From NCBI GenBank assembly GCA_022484685.1, contig JAKVKY010000001.1, positions 1 through 64,000 on the forward strand: 64,000 nucleotides of DNA. The letters run 5' to 3'. A program made the position numbers and the translations under genes. Source of the stretch: Acidaminococcaceae bacterium (GTDB taxonomy: Bacteria > Bacillota > Negativicutes > Acidaminococcales > Acidaminococcaceae). Below, piece by piece: positions 42,199-51,049 of this stretch; the stretch's first letter is position 1, and every line of letters begins with the position of its first letter. Under the pieces are notes generated by a model. The model was not told the DNA's origin. It searched no databases and saw nothing but the letters and a program-made list of their open reading frames with translations.

Positions 42199-43416
42199 AT
42201 GAAGATTATCGTACAGAAATTCGGCGGCACCTCCGTGAATTCGGAAGCGGCCCGCCAGGCGGTGACGAAAAAAGTACAGCAGGCCCTGGCCAAAGGCTTC
42301 AGCCCCGTGGTGGTGGTTTCCGCCATGGGCCGGAAGGGCCAGCCTTACGCCACGGATACTTTGATCACCACCCTGAAGGAAAATAATTTGTCCGTCCATG
42401 CCCGGGAGCTGGACCTGATGATGTGCTGCGGCGAGATTATCAGCGCCTGCATCATGGCGGCCACCCTGCAAAAAGTAGGGCTGAACGCCTGCGCCTTAAC
42501 CGGCGGCCAGGCCGGCATCGTGACGGACTCCCAGTACGGCGCCGCCCGTATCAAGACCATCCACACGGAAGCGCTGCTGAATCTGCTCAACGCGGATATC
42601 ATTCCCGTGGTGTGCGGCTTTCAGGGACAGACGGAAAATAACGCCAAGTTCACGACCCTGGGCCGGGGCGGCAGCGATACCACGGCGGCAGCTTTAGGCG
42701 CCGCCTTGAACGCTGAGGTGGTGGAGATTTACACCGATGTGGAAGGTATCATGACCGCCGATCCGCGGCTGGTAAAAGATGCCAGCCTGCTGGACCGGGT
42801 TTCCTACGGCGATGTGTGCCAGATGGCCCATCAAGGCGCTAAGGTCATTCATCCCCGGGCCGTGGAAATCGCCATGGCTAAAAATATTCCCCTGCTCATC
42901 AAGTCTACTTTCAGCGACGCGCCCGGCACGCTCATCACCAATCCGGTGTGCTTTACCGGCGGTGAAGCCCAGATTAACGAGAAGAGCGCCAGCGGCGTGA
43001 CTTCCATTACCGGTATTGCCCAGTTCCGGGTAACGCTGACGCCGGAGGAGCCGGCCAAAGGCCAGGCCCTCTTTGCGGATTTGGCGGAGGCCGGCATCAG
43101 CGTCGGCTGCCTGAACCTGTCCGAGACTTTGGCTATGTTCGCCGTCTACGACGACAAGGTGGCGCCTACCAAGAAACTGCTGGCGGAACGCCAGTTCTCC
43201 TTTGTCTGCAACGAACATTGCGCCAAGGTTAGCGTGGTGGGCAGCTGCATGGAAGGCGTGCCCGGTTACATGGCTAAGTTCGTCAGTGCGCTGACGGCCA
43301 ACAAGATTGGTATCCTGCAGACGGTGGACAGCGATGTGACCATCTCCGCGGTGATTAAGGACCAGTACGAGAAAGCAGCGGTCAACGCTTTGCATACGGC
43401 TTTTAAGTTAGGTTAA
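42199..43416 (+). CDS. lysC: Aspartate kinase
   Basis: This 405-residue monofunctional aspartokinase phosphorylates aspartate, the first pathway step. It begins IIVQKFGGTSVNSEAAR; VVSAMGRKG, TTLGRGGSDTTAAALGAALNAE and EIYTDVEGIMTADPR mark the kinase domain. Two ACT domains follow from about residue 265 (ITGIAQFRVTLTPEE and CAKVSVVGSCMEGVPGYMAKFVSAL), the usual feedback sites for lysine or threonine. GGAAGGAA precedes the ATG. It lies under the same lysine riboswitch as dapB and asd. Confidence 0.95.
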   Translation: MKIIVQKFGGTSVNSEAARQAVTKKVQQALAKGFSPVVVVSAMGRKGQPYATDTLITTLKENNLSVHARELDLMMCCGEIISACIMAATLQKVGLNACALTGGQAGIVTDSQYGAARIKTIHTEALLNLLNADIIPVVCGFQGQTENNAKFTTLGRGGSDTTAAALGAALNAEVVEIYTDVEGIMTADPRLVKDASLLDRVSYGDVCQMAHQGAKVIHPRAVEIAMAKNIPLLIKSTFSDAPGTLITNPVCFTGGEAQINEKSASGVTSITGIAQFRVTLTPEEPAKGQALFADLAEAGISVGCLNLSETLAMFAVYDDKVAPTKKLLAERQFSFVCNEHCAKVSVVGSCMEGVPGYMAKFVSALTANKIGILQTVDSDVTISAVIKDQYEKAAVNALHTAFKLG

Positions 43417-43538
43417 GCCGGGAGCCGGATCTTAAGTAAATCTACCGCAGCTTTGCCGCCGGTGGGCTTGTGCTTTTAGTTTTTAAGTGACAAAATTTAC
43501 ATAGTAGAGGTACTTTCAGTCAGAAAAGGAGTGTTAAG

Positions 43539-44435
43539 ATGAAGAACCCGTATTTTGGCAGATTATTAACAGCAATGGTGACGCCTTTCGCCCAGGACGG
43601 CAGCGTCAATTATAAGGCGGCCTGCGATCTGGCCGAGTGGCAGATCAACCACGGCACCGATGCCCTGGTGGTGTGCGGCAGCACCGGCGAAGCGGCGACC
43701 ATGTCCATGGAAGAAAGATTGGAACTGTACCGTCAGGTCATCAAGAGAATCAACAAGCGGGTGCCGATTATCGTAGGCACCGGCACAAACAGCACCAGCA
43801 GCACCATCGAGGCTACTCGTCTGGCGGCCGAGGTGGGTGTGGACGGCGTGCTGGTGGTGGGTCCCTATTATAATAAGCCTACCCAGGAAGGTTACTACCA
43901 GCATTTTGCCGCGGTGGCAAAGAGCACCACGCTGCCGATTATCGTTTATAACGTGCCCGGACGCACCGGCGGCAACATTGCCCCGGCGACGGTTGCCAGA
44001 CTGGCCCGGGATTTTAAAAATATCGTAGCCATTAAGGAAGCAGCCGGTAACGTGGACCAGGTAGCAGAATTGTACCGGACCTTACCGCCGGACTTTACCA
44101 TTTACAGCGGCGACGATATCCTCATCCTGCCCTTCATGTCCGTAGGCGCTACCGGTCTGGTGTCCGTGCTCAGCAACCTGGGCGGCAAACTCCTGAACGA
44201 CGTGATGAACGCCTATCAGGCTGGCAAGGTGCAGGAAGCGGCTTACTTTAACTCCAAGATGGTGCCGGTGGCTCATGCCATGTTCATCGAGACCAATCCT
44301 ATCCCCGTGAAAGCGGCCGTAACTTTGGTGACCGGTATTGATGCCGGACAGCCCCGGCTGCCCTTGACTCCGCTCAGCGCTCCGGCTTTGGCAAAACTCA
44401 AGGAAGTCCTGAAAGACAGTAAATTGATGCGCTAA
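43539..44435 (+). CDS. dapA: 4-hydroxy-tetrahydrodipicolinate synthase
   Basis: This 298-residue class I aldolase condenses pyruvate with aspartate semialdehyde. It shows LLTAMVTPFAQDGSVNY, VCGSTGEAATMSMEE, GPYYNKPTQEGYYQHF, YNVPGRTGGNI with the catalytic Tyr, and the Schiff-base Lys in IVAIKEAAGNV (near residue 164). AAGGAG precedes the ATG. It ends the lysine cluster. The 122 bases between lysC and dapA show no clear promoter. Confidence 0.96.
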   Translation: MKNPYFGRLLTAMVTPFAQDGSVNYKAACDLAEWQINHGTDALVVCGSTGEAATMSMEERLELYRQVIKRINKRVPIIVGTGTNSTSSTIEATRLAAEVGVDGVLVVGPYYNKPTQEGYYQHFAAVAKSTTLPIIVYNVPGRTGGNIAPATVARLARDFKNIVAIKEAAGNVDQVAELYRTLPPDFTIYSGDDILILPFMSVGATGLVSVLSNLGGKLLNDVMNAYQAGKVQEAAYFNSKMVPVAHAMFIETNPIPVKAAVTLVTGIDAGQPRLPLTPLSAPALAKLKEVLKDSKLMR

Positions 44436-44442
44436 TAATTCT

Positions 44443-44478
44443 GGCGCCGGTCTGCTTAAGGCCGGCGCTATTTTTTTT
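44443..44478 (+). terminator. Rho-independent terminator after dapA
   Basis: GCGCCGG (44444-44450) pairs with CCGGCGC (44462-44468), followed by a T8 run. Confidence 0.92.
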
Positions 44479-44646
44479 ACGGACAGACGCGGCTAAAAGT
44501 GGTAAAATAAAGACCGGATGGAATTTTGTTTTGTAAGCGTGGCCGCGATGGAAAGTTGTAATTTACATTATATCTTGGTCCTTGGCTTGGCGGTTTGCGT
44601 TTTACAATTTTAGCTTGAGCGTTTCCTTGAGGTTAAGGAGGTTCCT

Positions 44647-46080
44647 GTGCATTCTAAAATTTGGCTGGCCCTGGCGCCGTTCCTGGTCTATGTCCAGGTG
44701 GCTGCGGCCGGTATCATCACGGAAGGACCGCTGACCAGGGCGGACTTCTGGGTACAACATAATCCGGACGGCGAAAAGTTAATCCTGGACGCTGCCGGGA
44801 TCAAAGCGTATAACGAGCAGGTCTTACAGAGCGGCCAGCATCTGGCGGTGGTGGACCTGGCTACTTTTCCGCAGCTGCTGGACGGGGCGGCGGTAAAAAA
44901 GACCCTGACCAATTATAATTATCTGCGGGTACCGCTCTACGCCCACGGTAAACTTTTCACGGCGGCGGATCAGGCGAAGCTGAAAGCGCTGACGGACCCT
45001 GGCACCATCCCGCCGGTAGTGGTAACCCGTTACGGCGTGGCGGTACAGCACAGTTCCCTGCGCAACCTGCCCCGGGAAGAGGGCCTGTACGAGGAAGCAG
45101 ACGACCATTACTACGACGACCTGCAGGAGACGGTGGTGGAACCGGGCGAACCGGTAGCTATCCTGCACGCGTCTAAGGATCATCAATATTTTTACGTGCA
45201 GATGTATAACGTGCGGGGCTGGCTGTTGCAAAAAGACGTGGCCTTAACCACCAGGGAGCACTGGCTCACCTATGTGCAGCCGGACAAATTTATCCAGGTG
45301 GTGGACAAGGATTACCAGGTGCCGGGACCGGCGGGCAAAGTCTTTTACCTGATGGGAGCCCGGATGCGCCTGGAAAAAAAAGATAACAAACATTACACCG
45401 TGCTCCTGCCGTACCGGAACCAGTTTGGCCGGCTGGAGGAACAAGCGGTGAACCTGCCTAAGACGGCGGCGCTTCATGAGGGCTATCTGCCCTATACAGC
45501 CAACAACGTGGTGCGTCAGGCCTTTAAGTTTTACGGCAATCCCTACGGCTGGGGCGGCAGTTTCCGCAGCGTGGATTGTTCCAGCCTGGTCGGGTCGGTG
45601 TACAAGACGATGGGCGTTATCCTGCCCCGGAACTCGGACCAGCTGCGCCGTTGTCCTTTAGGCGGACGCCTGGATTTAGCCGGAGCCAGCCATGAGCAGC
45701 GGCAGCTGTTATATCAGGACCTGCGTCCCGGCGCTACCATCCATATGCCGGGTCATGTGATGCTGTATCTGGGCCAGGTGGACCAGAAGCCCTATGTGAT
45801 CCATGCCGCCAGCAGCTACTACGAACCGGGGGCGGCTACCGGCGCCCACGCGACCCAGTTTAAGCTGCACGGTCAGCCCTGGCATAAAGTTTATGTGCGC
45901 AAGGTGCTGGTCAGCGATTTGGCTTTGCACGGCCGGGACGGCAAAATTTTTGCGGACCGGGCCACCAGCGTCCGGGATTATGACTTGCAGGATTTTCCGG
46001 CGGCGGCCGCTCAGAACAAGTTGGCAGTAAGCAGCGCCGGTGTAGTACAAGCGGCAGCACAGCTGCCTACTAAAAAGTAA
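44647..46080 (+). CDS. Secreted SH3 and NlpC/P60 peptidoglycan hydrolase (copy 1)
   Basis: This 477-residue exported protein starts at GTG after AAGGAGG. It has a signal peptide (KIWLALAPFLVYVQVAAAG, cleavage near residue 22) and an N-terminal segment of unknown role. Two SH3-like domains (SSLRNLPREEG... and about 190-260) and a C-terminal NlpC/P60 domain follow. The catalytic Cys is in YGWGGSFRSVDCSSLVGSVY, with His in MPGHVMLYLG and a third polar residue at VIHAASSY. The family cleaves stem peptides, typically gamma-D-Glu-diaminopimelate bonds. It is paralogous to the next gene but longer, with a ~16-residue insert after HAASSYYEPG and an extended C-terminus. Confidence 0.9.
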   Translation: MHSKIWLALAPFLVYVQVAAAGIITEGPLTRADFWVQHNPDGEKLILDAAGIKAYNEQVLQSGQHLAVVDLATFPQLLDGAAVKKTLTNYNYLRVPLYAHGKLFTAADQAKLKALTDPGTIPPVVVTRYGVAVQHSSLRNLPREEGLYEEADDHYYDDLQETVVEPGEPVAILHASKDHQYFYVQMYNVRGWLLQKDVALTTREHWLTYVQPDKFIQVVDKDYQVPGPAGKVFYLMGARMRLEKKDNKHYTVLLPYRNQFGRLEEQAVNLPKTAALHEGYLPYTANNVVRQAFKFYGNPYGWGGSFRSVDCSSLVGSVYKTMGVILPRNSDQLRRCPLGGRLDLAGASHEQRQLLYQDLRPGATIHMPGHVMLYLGQVDQKPYVIHAASSYYEPGAATGAHATQFKLHGQPWHKVYVRKVLVSDLALHGRDGKIFADRATSVRDYDLQDFPAAAAQNKLAVSSAGVVQAAAQLPTKK

Positions 46081-46095
46081 AGCGAGGTACCTAGC

Positions 46096-47385
46096 ATGAA
46101 ACACTTACACAAGATATGCGTCCTGACGGCGCTGAGTTTAGCGTGGGCCCTGCCGGCCTGGGCCGGGATCGTGGCCACGGGACCTTTGACCACGGCGGAG
46201 TACTGGACTAAACGTAATCCTGCCGGCAACATGCTGATCTTAAACACGGCGGAAGTACAGGCTTTTAATAAAAAAGTCCGTCAGACATCCCCGGAGATGG
46301 TGGACCTGGCCAATCTGCCGGCGCAAATTAACGGCGCGCCCCTGAAGACCGCCCTCCTGAATTACAGCGTGCTGAACGCTACGCAGTACGTGAAAGGCCA
46401 TGTGGCAGACGAGAAGTATAAAAACCTCTTGAAGAAATTGACCAACGCCAACGCGGTGCCGGCCCTGATCAAGCCCCGGTATGCCGTGGTGACCCAGCGG
46501 GCCAATATCCGCACTTTGCCCACGGACCTGGGCATGTTTGACACAGCTACGGACACGTACTACGACAACCTGCAGGAAACAGCCATCGACCCCGGCGAAC
46601 CGGTGGCGATTTATCATAGCAGCAGCAACGGTCAGTTCTACTATGTGCAGAGCTACAACTACCGGGGCTGGCTCAATAAATACGCTTTGGGTTTGACGGA
46701 TAAGGCCACCTGGCTCAAGTTCGTGCAGCCCCAAAGATTCCTGGTGGTCACGGGCAAGGAATACCAGGTGCCCGTAGGCAAACAGCTGCAGTATTACCAG
46801 CAGGGTTCCCGTATCCTCTACGACGGTGAGCAGAACGGTAAACATCTGGTGACGGTGCCGGAGCGGAGCGTCAAGGGCCAGCTGGTCCTGACCCGGCGGG
46901 AACTGGCTAAAAGCAGCAATCTCAGCTTGGGCTATCTGGACTATACCGAGAATAATATTATCCGGGAAGCCTTTAAGTTTTACGGCAACGAATACGGCTG
47001 GGGCGGGCTGTTGAACAGCGTGGATTGCTCCTCCCTGGTGGCGGATGCCTACCGGACCTGCGGTATCGAACTGCCCCGTAACGCCCGGCAGCAAAAAGTC
47101 ACCGCCGGTTTGAATATGGATTTGACGCCGCTGAACCATGAGCAGCGCTTTGCCGCTTTCCGCAAACTGAATCCCGGTTCTACCATCCATCTGGGCAAGA
47201 CCCATGTGATGATCTTCTTAGGTATGCTGAACGGCCAGCCGTATGTGCTTCACGCCAGCAGCAGTTATTATGATAACGGCCAGAAGATTTACGTCCGCAA
47301 GGTGCTGGTCAGCGACCTGAACCTGCACAATAAGAACGGTTATACTTTCTTTGACGCGGTGGATAACTGCCGCACCTTTGAATAA
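46096..47385 (+). CDS. Secreted SH3 and NlpC/P60 peptidoglycan hydrolase (copy 2)
   Basis: This 429-residue paralogue of the upstream gene has a signal peptide (LHKICVLTALSLAWALPAWA), SH3-like domains (RANIRTLPTDLG; YNYRGWLNKYALG) and an NlpC/P60 domain. The catalytic Cys is in YGWGGLLNSVDCSSLVADAY, with His in GKTHVMIFLG and HASSSYY. The two proteins align over nearly the full length, with the same YYDNLQET and EPVAI blocks, so they arose by tandem duplication. The gap is 15 bases, with GCGAGG upstream, so they are probably co-transcribed. Confidence 0.9.
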   Translation: MKHLHKICVLTALSLAWALPAWAGIVATGPLTTAEYWTKRNPAGNMLILNTAEVQAFNKKVRQTSPEMVDLANLPAQINGAPLKTALLNYSVLNATQYVKGHVADEKYKNLLKKLTNANAVPALIKPRYAVVTQRANIRTLPTDLGMFDTATDTYYDNLQETAIDPGEPVAIYHSSSNGQFYYVQSYNYRGWLNKYALGLTDKATWLKFVQPQRFLVVTGKEYQVPVGKQLQYYQQGSRILYDGEQNGKHLVTVPERSVKGQLVLTRRELAKSSNLSLGYLDYTENNIIREAFKFYGNEYGWGGLLNSVDCSSLVADAYRTCGIELPRNARQQKVTAGLNMDLTPLNHEQRFAAFRKLNPGSTIHLGKTHVMIFLGMLNGQPYVLHASSSYYDNGQKIYVRKVLVSDLNLHNKNGYTFFDAVDNCRTFE

Positions 47386-47429
47386 GCGCCGGTTTGTCCG
47401 GTGTTAAAGTGAGAGCAGGCCTAAGTTTT

Positions 47430-47450
47430 CCCGGGCGCGTGCCGCCCGGG
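47430..47450 (+). repeat. Strong hairpin without T run before pepA
   Basis: CCCGGGCG (47430-47437) pairs with CGCCCGGG (47443-47450) around five bases. No T run follows on either strand, so simple intrinsic termination is unlikely. Confidence 0.6.
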
Positions 47451-47476
47451 ATCAGTATGAATTTCGAGGTGTCTTG

Positions 47477-48958
47477 ATGAGTAAAAAATTAACTTTGCAG
47501 GTAGCGTCTTTTGCCAGGGCGGATTATGCCCGGGCCGACGCCGTTTTAATCCTGGCAGGAGCACAATGTCTGCCGTTTTTAGGTAAGACCGGTCTGCCGG
47601 TGGCCCTGAAAAAAGCAGTGGCGGCCGCAAGTAAACAGGAAGCACAGGTAACCGGCGCCGGAAAGCTGACCAGCCTGCTGGTGCCGGTGGGTAAAAAATT
47701 AATAAAGGTGGTCATCGCCGGTCTGGGTACGGAAGGTACCGCAACGGAGCTGCGTAAGGCTGCCGGTGCTGCCATCCGTACTTTGCAGGAGGGCAGCTAC
47801 GCCACGGCGGTAGTAGTTGCGCCGCTGCTTTTAGAAGCGGCGCCGGCCGCTTCTTTGCAGGCCGTCCTGGAAGGTTTGGAACTGGGCAACTATGAGTTTA
47901 ATGTCTACAAGTCTCAGGCTCAGCAGCCGCAACCTTTGGCGGTGACGGTGCTGACGGCCGCCAGGAACAGCCGCCGCACTTTAAAGGAAGCCCGGATTAT
48001 CGCGGACAGCATCAACTATGTGCGGGAACTGGTGAACGAGCCCGGTAATATCTTGAATCCGGAAGTTTTTGCCGAGGAAGCGAAGATCGTGGCTAAGGAT
48101 TATCATCTGGCCATCGAGGTCCTGGATGAACACCAGCTGGTCCATAAACATATGGGGGCGTTGCTGGCCGTAGGTCAGGGCAGTCTGCATCCCTCCTGCC
48201 TGATCACCTTGACTTATAACGGGGGCGGGGACAAACCTTTCTTAGCCCTGGTCGGCAAAGGCATTACCTTTGACAGCGGCGGTATCTCTTTAAAACCCGA
48301 TGACAACATGGGCGAGATGAAGGACGATATGACCGGCGCCGGGGATGTGTTAGGTGCCCTGCGGGCCATTGCGGCTTTAAAGCTGCCGGTGAACGTGCTG
48401 GGTATCATGGCCTGCGCCGAAAATATGCCCGGCGGCAGCGCCCAGCGTCCCGGTGATATTGTGAAGAGCGCCAGCGGCAAGACCATTGAAGTTATTTCCA
48501 CCGACGCGGAAGGACGCATGGTTCTGGCGGATGCGGTATGGTACGCCGGTTATCTGGGCGCCGCCAAGGTGGTGGACATTGCTACCCTGACCGGTGCGGT
48601 CAGCGTGGCTTTAGGCAAAGAGACCAGCGCCATCATCAGTAACGATGACCAGCTGGCTGAGGCCATCAAGGACAGCGGCGCCAGGGTGGGCGAAAGCTGG
48701 TGGCAGCTGCCCAGTCTGCCGGATTTAGCGGCGGCTATCAAGAGCGATGTGGCCGATGTGAAGAACAGCGCCGGTCGTCCCGGCGGCTGCATCACTGGCG
48801 GTCTCTTTATCGGCAGCTTTGTGAAAAAAGATCTGCCCTGGGCCCATCTGGACATCGGCGGTACTTCTACCGCCACCAAGACCAGCGGCCATATTGTCCA
48901 GGGCGGTACCGGTTTTGGTACGGCTACCCTCATCGAACTGGCCCGGAGTTTAGCATGA
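47477..48958 (+). CDS. pepA: Leucyl aminopeptidase (M17)
   Basis: This 493-residue two-zinc aminopeptidase releases N-terminal residues in the cytoplasm. The catalytic domain has LVGKGITFDSGGISLKP, MKDDMTGAGDVLGAL and the diagnostic STDAEGRMVLADA near residue 341, with the zinc-binding Asp and Glu. PWAHLDIGGTS is near the end. ATG 47477 has GAGGTG upstream and is preferred over the TTG just before it. The stop overlaps the PHP gene start (ATGA). Confidence 0.95.
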   Translation: MSKKLTLQVASFARADYARADAVLILAGAQCLPFLGKTGLPVALKKAVAAASKQEAQVTGAGKLTSLLVPVGKKLIKVVIAGLGTEGTATELRKAAGAAIRTLQEGSYATAVVVAPLLLEAAPAASLQAVLEGLELGNYEFNVYKSQAQQPQPLAVTVLTAARNSRRTLKEARIIADSINYVRELVNEPGNILNPEVFAEEAKIVAKDYHLAIEVLDEHQLVHKHMGALLAVGQGSLHPSCLITLTYNGGGDKPFLALVGKGITFDSGGISLKPDDNMGEMKDDMTGAGDVLGALRAIAALKLPVNVLGIMACAENMPGGSAQRPGDIVKSASGKTIEVISTDAEGRMVLADAVWYAGYLGAAKVVDIATLTGAVSVALGKETSAIISNDDQLAEAIKDSGARVGESWWQLPSLPDLAAAIKSDVADVKNSAGRPGGCITGGLFIGSFVKKDLPWAHLDIGGTSTATKTSGHIVQGGTGFGTATLIELARSLA

Positions 48959-49794
48959 GCCTGGTAGATGTGCATCTGCACAGTACGTTTTCCGACGGTG
49001 TCTATACGCCTGCCCAGCTGGTGGAGCAGGCGGCAGCGGCTCAGCTTACCGTCATCGCCCTGACGGATCATGATACCTTGAACGGTATCCCGGAATTTTT
49101 TGCCGCCGGGAAAAAGGCCGGCCTGCAGGTTCTGCCCGGTGTGGAACTGGGCAGTCAGGTTGGAGGGGCGTCCGTCCATATCCTGGGTTACGGGGTCAGG
49201 CCTGATAACGAGCCGCTTTTAACTAATATGCTGCGGCTCAGGCACGCCCGGGAAACCCGGCTGCAGAAAATTTTAGGCAAGTTAAAGGAACACGGCATCC
49301 TGGTCCAGGTGGAAGAATGCGATCCCCGGAACCGGGACGTGGGCCGTCCTCATGTGGCCAAGGCCATGGTGGCTAAGGGTTATGTGCAGAGCGTGCAGGA
49401 AGCTTTTGACAAATATCTGGGCCGGGGCAAACCTTGTTACGTGCCTCAGCCGAAGCTGACGCCCCTGGAAGCGGTACACCTGCTTCATGGCGCCGGCGGT
49501 GTGGCGGTCCTGGCCCACCCGGAGGAAGTAGGAGACCGGGAGCTGATCACCAGCATTTTCGCCACGGTACCTCTGGACGGTCTGGAAGTTTATCATCCTT
49601 CCGCCCGGAACGTAAGCGGCGCCTTCCAGTATTGGCAGGATTTTGCCGCCGCCAGGGGCAAATTTATTACCGGCGGCAGCGATTTTCACGGCCATGCCGA
49701 CAGATACCCTACCCATTTGGGCGAATTTGCGGTACAATCAGGGTGGTTAGAGAAATTCTGGCAGCAGCCAGTCATTAAAAATTTTTTACGCTAA
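48955..49794 (+). CDS. PHP domain phosphoesterase (RNase AM/YciV-like)
   Basis: This 279-residue PHP-family hydrolase has metal-binding motifs DVHLHSTFSDG (start), IALTDHDTLNG, VLPGVELG, AVLAHPEEVGD and ITGGSDFHGHADR, in the order found in YciV/RNase AM and TrpH. E. coli YciV is a 5'-3' exoribonuclease that trims 5S and other rRNA ends, so a similar nuclease role is likely but not certain. A longer reading frame exists upstream but lies inside pepA; the ATG overlapping the pepA stop gives the complete domain. Confidence 0.88.
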   Translation: MSLVDVHLHSTFSDGVYTPAQLVEQAAAAQLTVIALTDHDTLNGIPEFFAAGKKAGLQVLPGVELGSQVGGASVHILGYGVRPDNEPLLTNMLRLRHARETRLQKILGKLKEHGILVQVEECDPRNRDVGRPHVAKAMVAKGYVQSVQEAFDKYLGRGKPCYVPQPKLTPLEAVHLLHGAGGVAVLAHPEEVGDRELITSIFATVPLDGLEVYHPSARNVSGAFQYWQDFAAARGKFITGGSDFHGHADRYPTHLGEFAVQSGWLEKFWQQPVIKNFLR

Positions 49795-49803
49795 GGGGAA
49801 ATC

Positions 49804-50625
49804 ATGGAAGTAGTTGCCTTTGTGGGACCCAGCGGCAGCGGTAAAAGTCACCGCGCCATCGGCGTCGCCCACGACAATAATTGTGAGGCCATCATCGACG
49901 ATGGTCTCCTCATCGAGGGGGCCAAGATCCTGGCCGGCACCTCCGCCAAAAGTGAAACCAGCCGTATCAACGCCGTGCGTCGCGCTATCTTTATGGAAGA
50001 CAGTCACGCCTCGGAGGTACGGGAGGCTTTAGCTTTGTCCGATATCCACCGGCTGCTGATCATCGCTACCAGCGACAAGATGATTGAAAAGATCATCCAC
50101 CGCCTGGTGCTGCCCGAACCTGTCAAGACGGTGTACATCACCCAGATTGCCACCAAGCAGGAAATCAAGAGCGCCAAAAAAGCCCGCCTTAAATACGGCA
50201 AGCATATCGTGCCCGTACCTACGGTGGAGTTAAAACAACATTTCAGCGGCTATTTTGCCGACCTGCCTTATAATTTATTTTCCCGCAACAAGCACCAGAC
50301 CGGCGGCGCCTTCCGTTCTATCGTCCGGCCTCAGTTTAGTTACTACGGCAGCCTGTTGATCTCGGACTACGTGATCGAGGACATCATCAACCTGATCATG
50401 AAAAAGGTCCTGGCCGTGGCCCATGTGAATTATATCCATGTACGCCGGCGCAGCGATGCCCGGGGCATTTCCGTCCATGTGGAACTGGTGTTATACTACG
50501 GCGTGCAAATTTTTGAGGTCAGCCGTCTCTTACAAAAAAAGATTAAAAGCAAGATTGAATACATGACGGCTATGCAGGTGAACAAGGTAAATATTTCCAT
50601 CCGCAGTTTGGTGTTAAGACAGTAG
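49804..50625 (+). CDS. P-loop ATPase fused to Asp23/Gls24-like domain
   Basis: This is a 273-residue protein with two parts. Residues 1-130 start with the Walker A loop VAFVGPSGSGKSH and include IIDDGLLI and LLIIATSDKMIEKI, a small kinase-like P-loop domain. Residues about 180-273 (LISDYVIEDIINLIMKKVLAVAHVNYI, ISVHVELVLYYGVQIFEVSRLLQKKIKSKIEYMTAMQVNKVNISI) match the Asp23/Gls24/YloU (DUF322) pattern in strand-helix order. Asp23-type proteins attach to the envelope and respond to stress. The role of the fusion is unknown; ATP-dependent regulation is only a guess. AGGGGAA precedes the ATG. It is likely co-transcribed with the PHP gene. Confidence 0.75.
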   Translation: MEVVAFVGPSGSGKSHRAIGVAHDNNCEAIIDDGLLIEGAKILAGTSAKSETSRINAVRRAIFMEDSHASEVREALALSDIHRLLIIATSDKMIEKIIHRLVLPEPVKTVYITQIATKQEIKSAKKARLKYGKHIVPVPTVELKQHFSGYFADLPYNLFSRNKHQTGGAFRSIVRPQFSYYGSLLISDYVIEDIINLIMKKVLAVAHVNYIHVRRRSDARGISVHVELVLYYGVQIFEVSRLLQKKIKSKIEYMTAMQVNKVNISIRSLVLRQ

Positions 50626-50655
50626 GGAACAAACTTTTCCCAAACTTACCCAAAA

Positions 50656-50687
50656 GTTAACTTAACTTAACTAAACTTAACTTAACC
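50656..50687 (+). repeat. Short TTAAC tandem repeats
   Basis: Five copies of TTAAC with CT or TAAACT variations follow the P-loop/Asp23 gene. They are too short and regular for CRISPR and lie within a 424-base convergent gap. Confidence 0.6.
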
Positions 50688-50742
50688 ACCGGGGTGAGAG
50701 GGTCAATTGTAAGACTTTTTGGTCTGCAAGCCGCTCCTTTCC

Positions 50743-50852
50743 TGGGGAGGAGAGGGTGAGAAGGTGTTTGGGGTAAAAGTCCCCAGAAAAAAATTATAAT
50801 CTCGTAAGTAAAAATAAACACTTTTACCCCTTTCTGCCTCTCACCTTCTCCC
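50743..50852. repeat. Palindromic interspersed-type repeat in convergent gap
   Basis: GGGGTAAAAGT (50770-50780) is inverted at 50820-50830, and the outer flanks (GGTGAGAAGG-like left, CTCTCACCTTCTCC-like right) continue the imperfect complementarity, giving a fold-back of about 100 bases. A third GGTGAGAGGG copy lies at 50693. The form resembles degenerate intergenic palindromes found in many genomes. The rest of 50626-50993 shows no gene. Confidence 0.5.
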
Positions 50853-50993
50853 AACCAGTCAGCGAGCGTTGAGACGGCCTTTTAACCTGTAAATTCGTCC
50901 TTCTCTTTTTGCCGGGAGGTTTTTTAATTTCGGTAATAATTTTTAATCATAATGGTAAAACACGGATACAAATTTTTCTGGAGCATAAAAAAA

Positions 50994-51043
50994 TCCGTCC
51001 CGCATGTTTCCTTTTAGGAAATCCTGCGGGACGGAACTTTTTT
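50994..51043. terminator. Bidirectional terminator
   Basis: TCCGTCCCGCA (50994-51004) pairs with TGCGGGACGGA (51025-51035), with an inner TTTCC/GGAAA stem. A7 lies to the left and T6 to the right, so it can stop both the minus-strand gene and plus-strand read-through. Confidence 0.88.
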
Positions 51044-51049
51044 ATGTGT

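Noticed and set aside
46240-47205. 321-residue frame on the minus strand opposite the second NlpC/P60 gene
   Set aside because: It is antisense to a clear coding gene in the same GC-rich register and has no recognisable motifs.
48700-48954. N-terminal extension of the PHP gene
   Set aside because: The extension overlaps pepA in another frame and is not PHP-like. The ATG overlapping the pepA stop starts the domain exactly.
50656-50687. Possible CRISPR or origin iterons
   Set aside because: Units of five or six bases with no spacers, no cas genes and no replication gene nearby.
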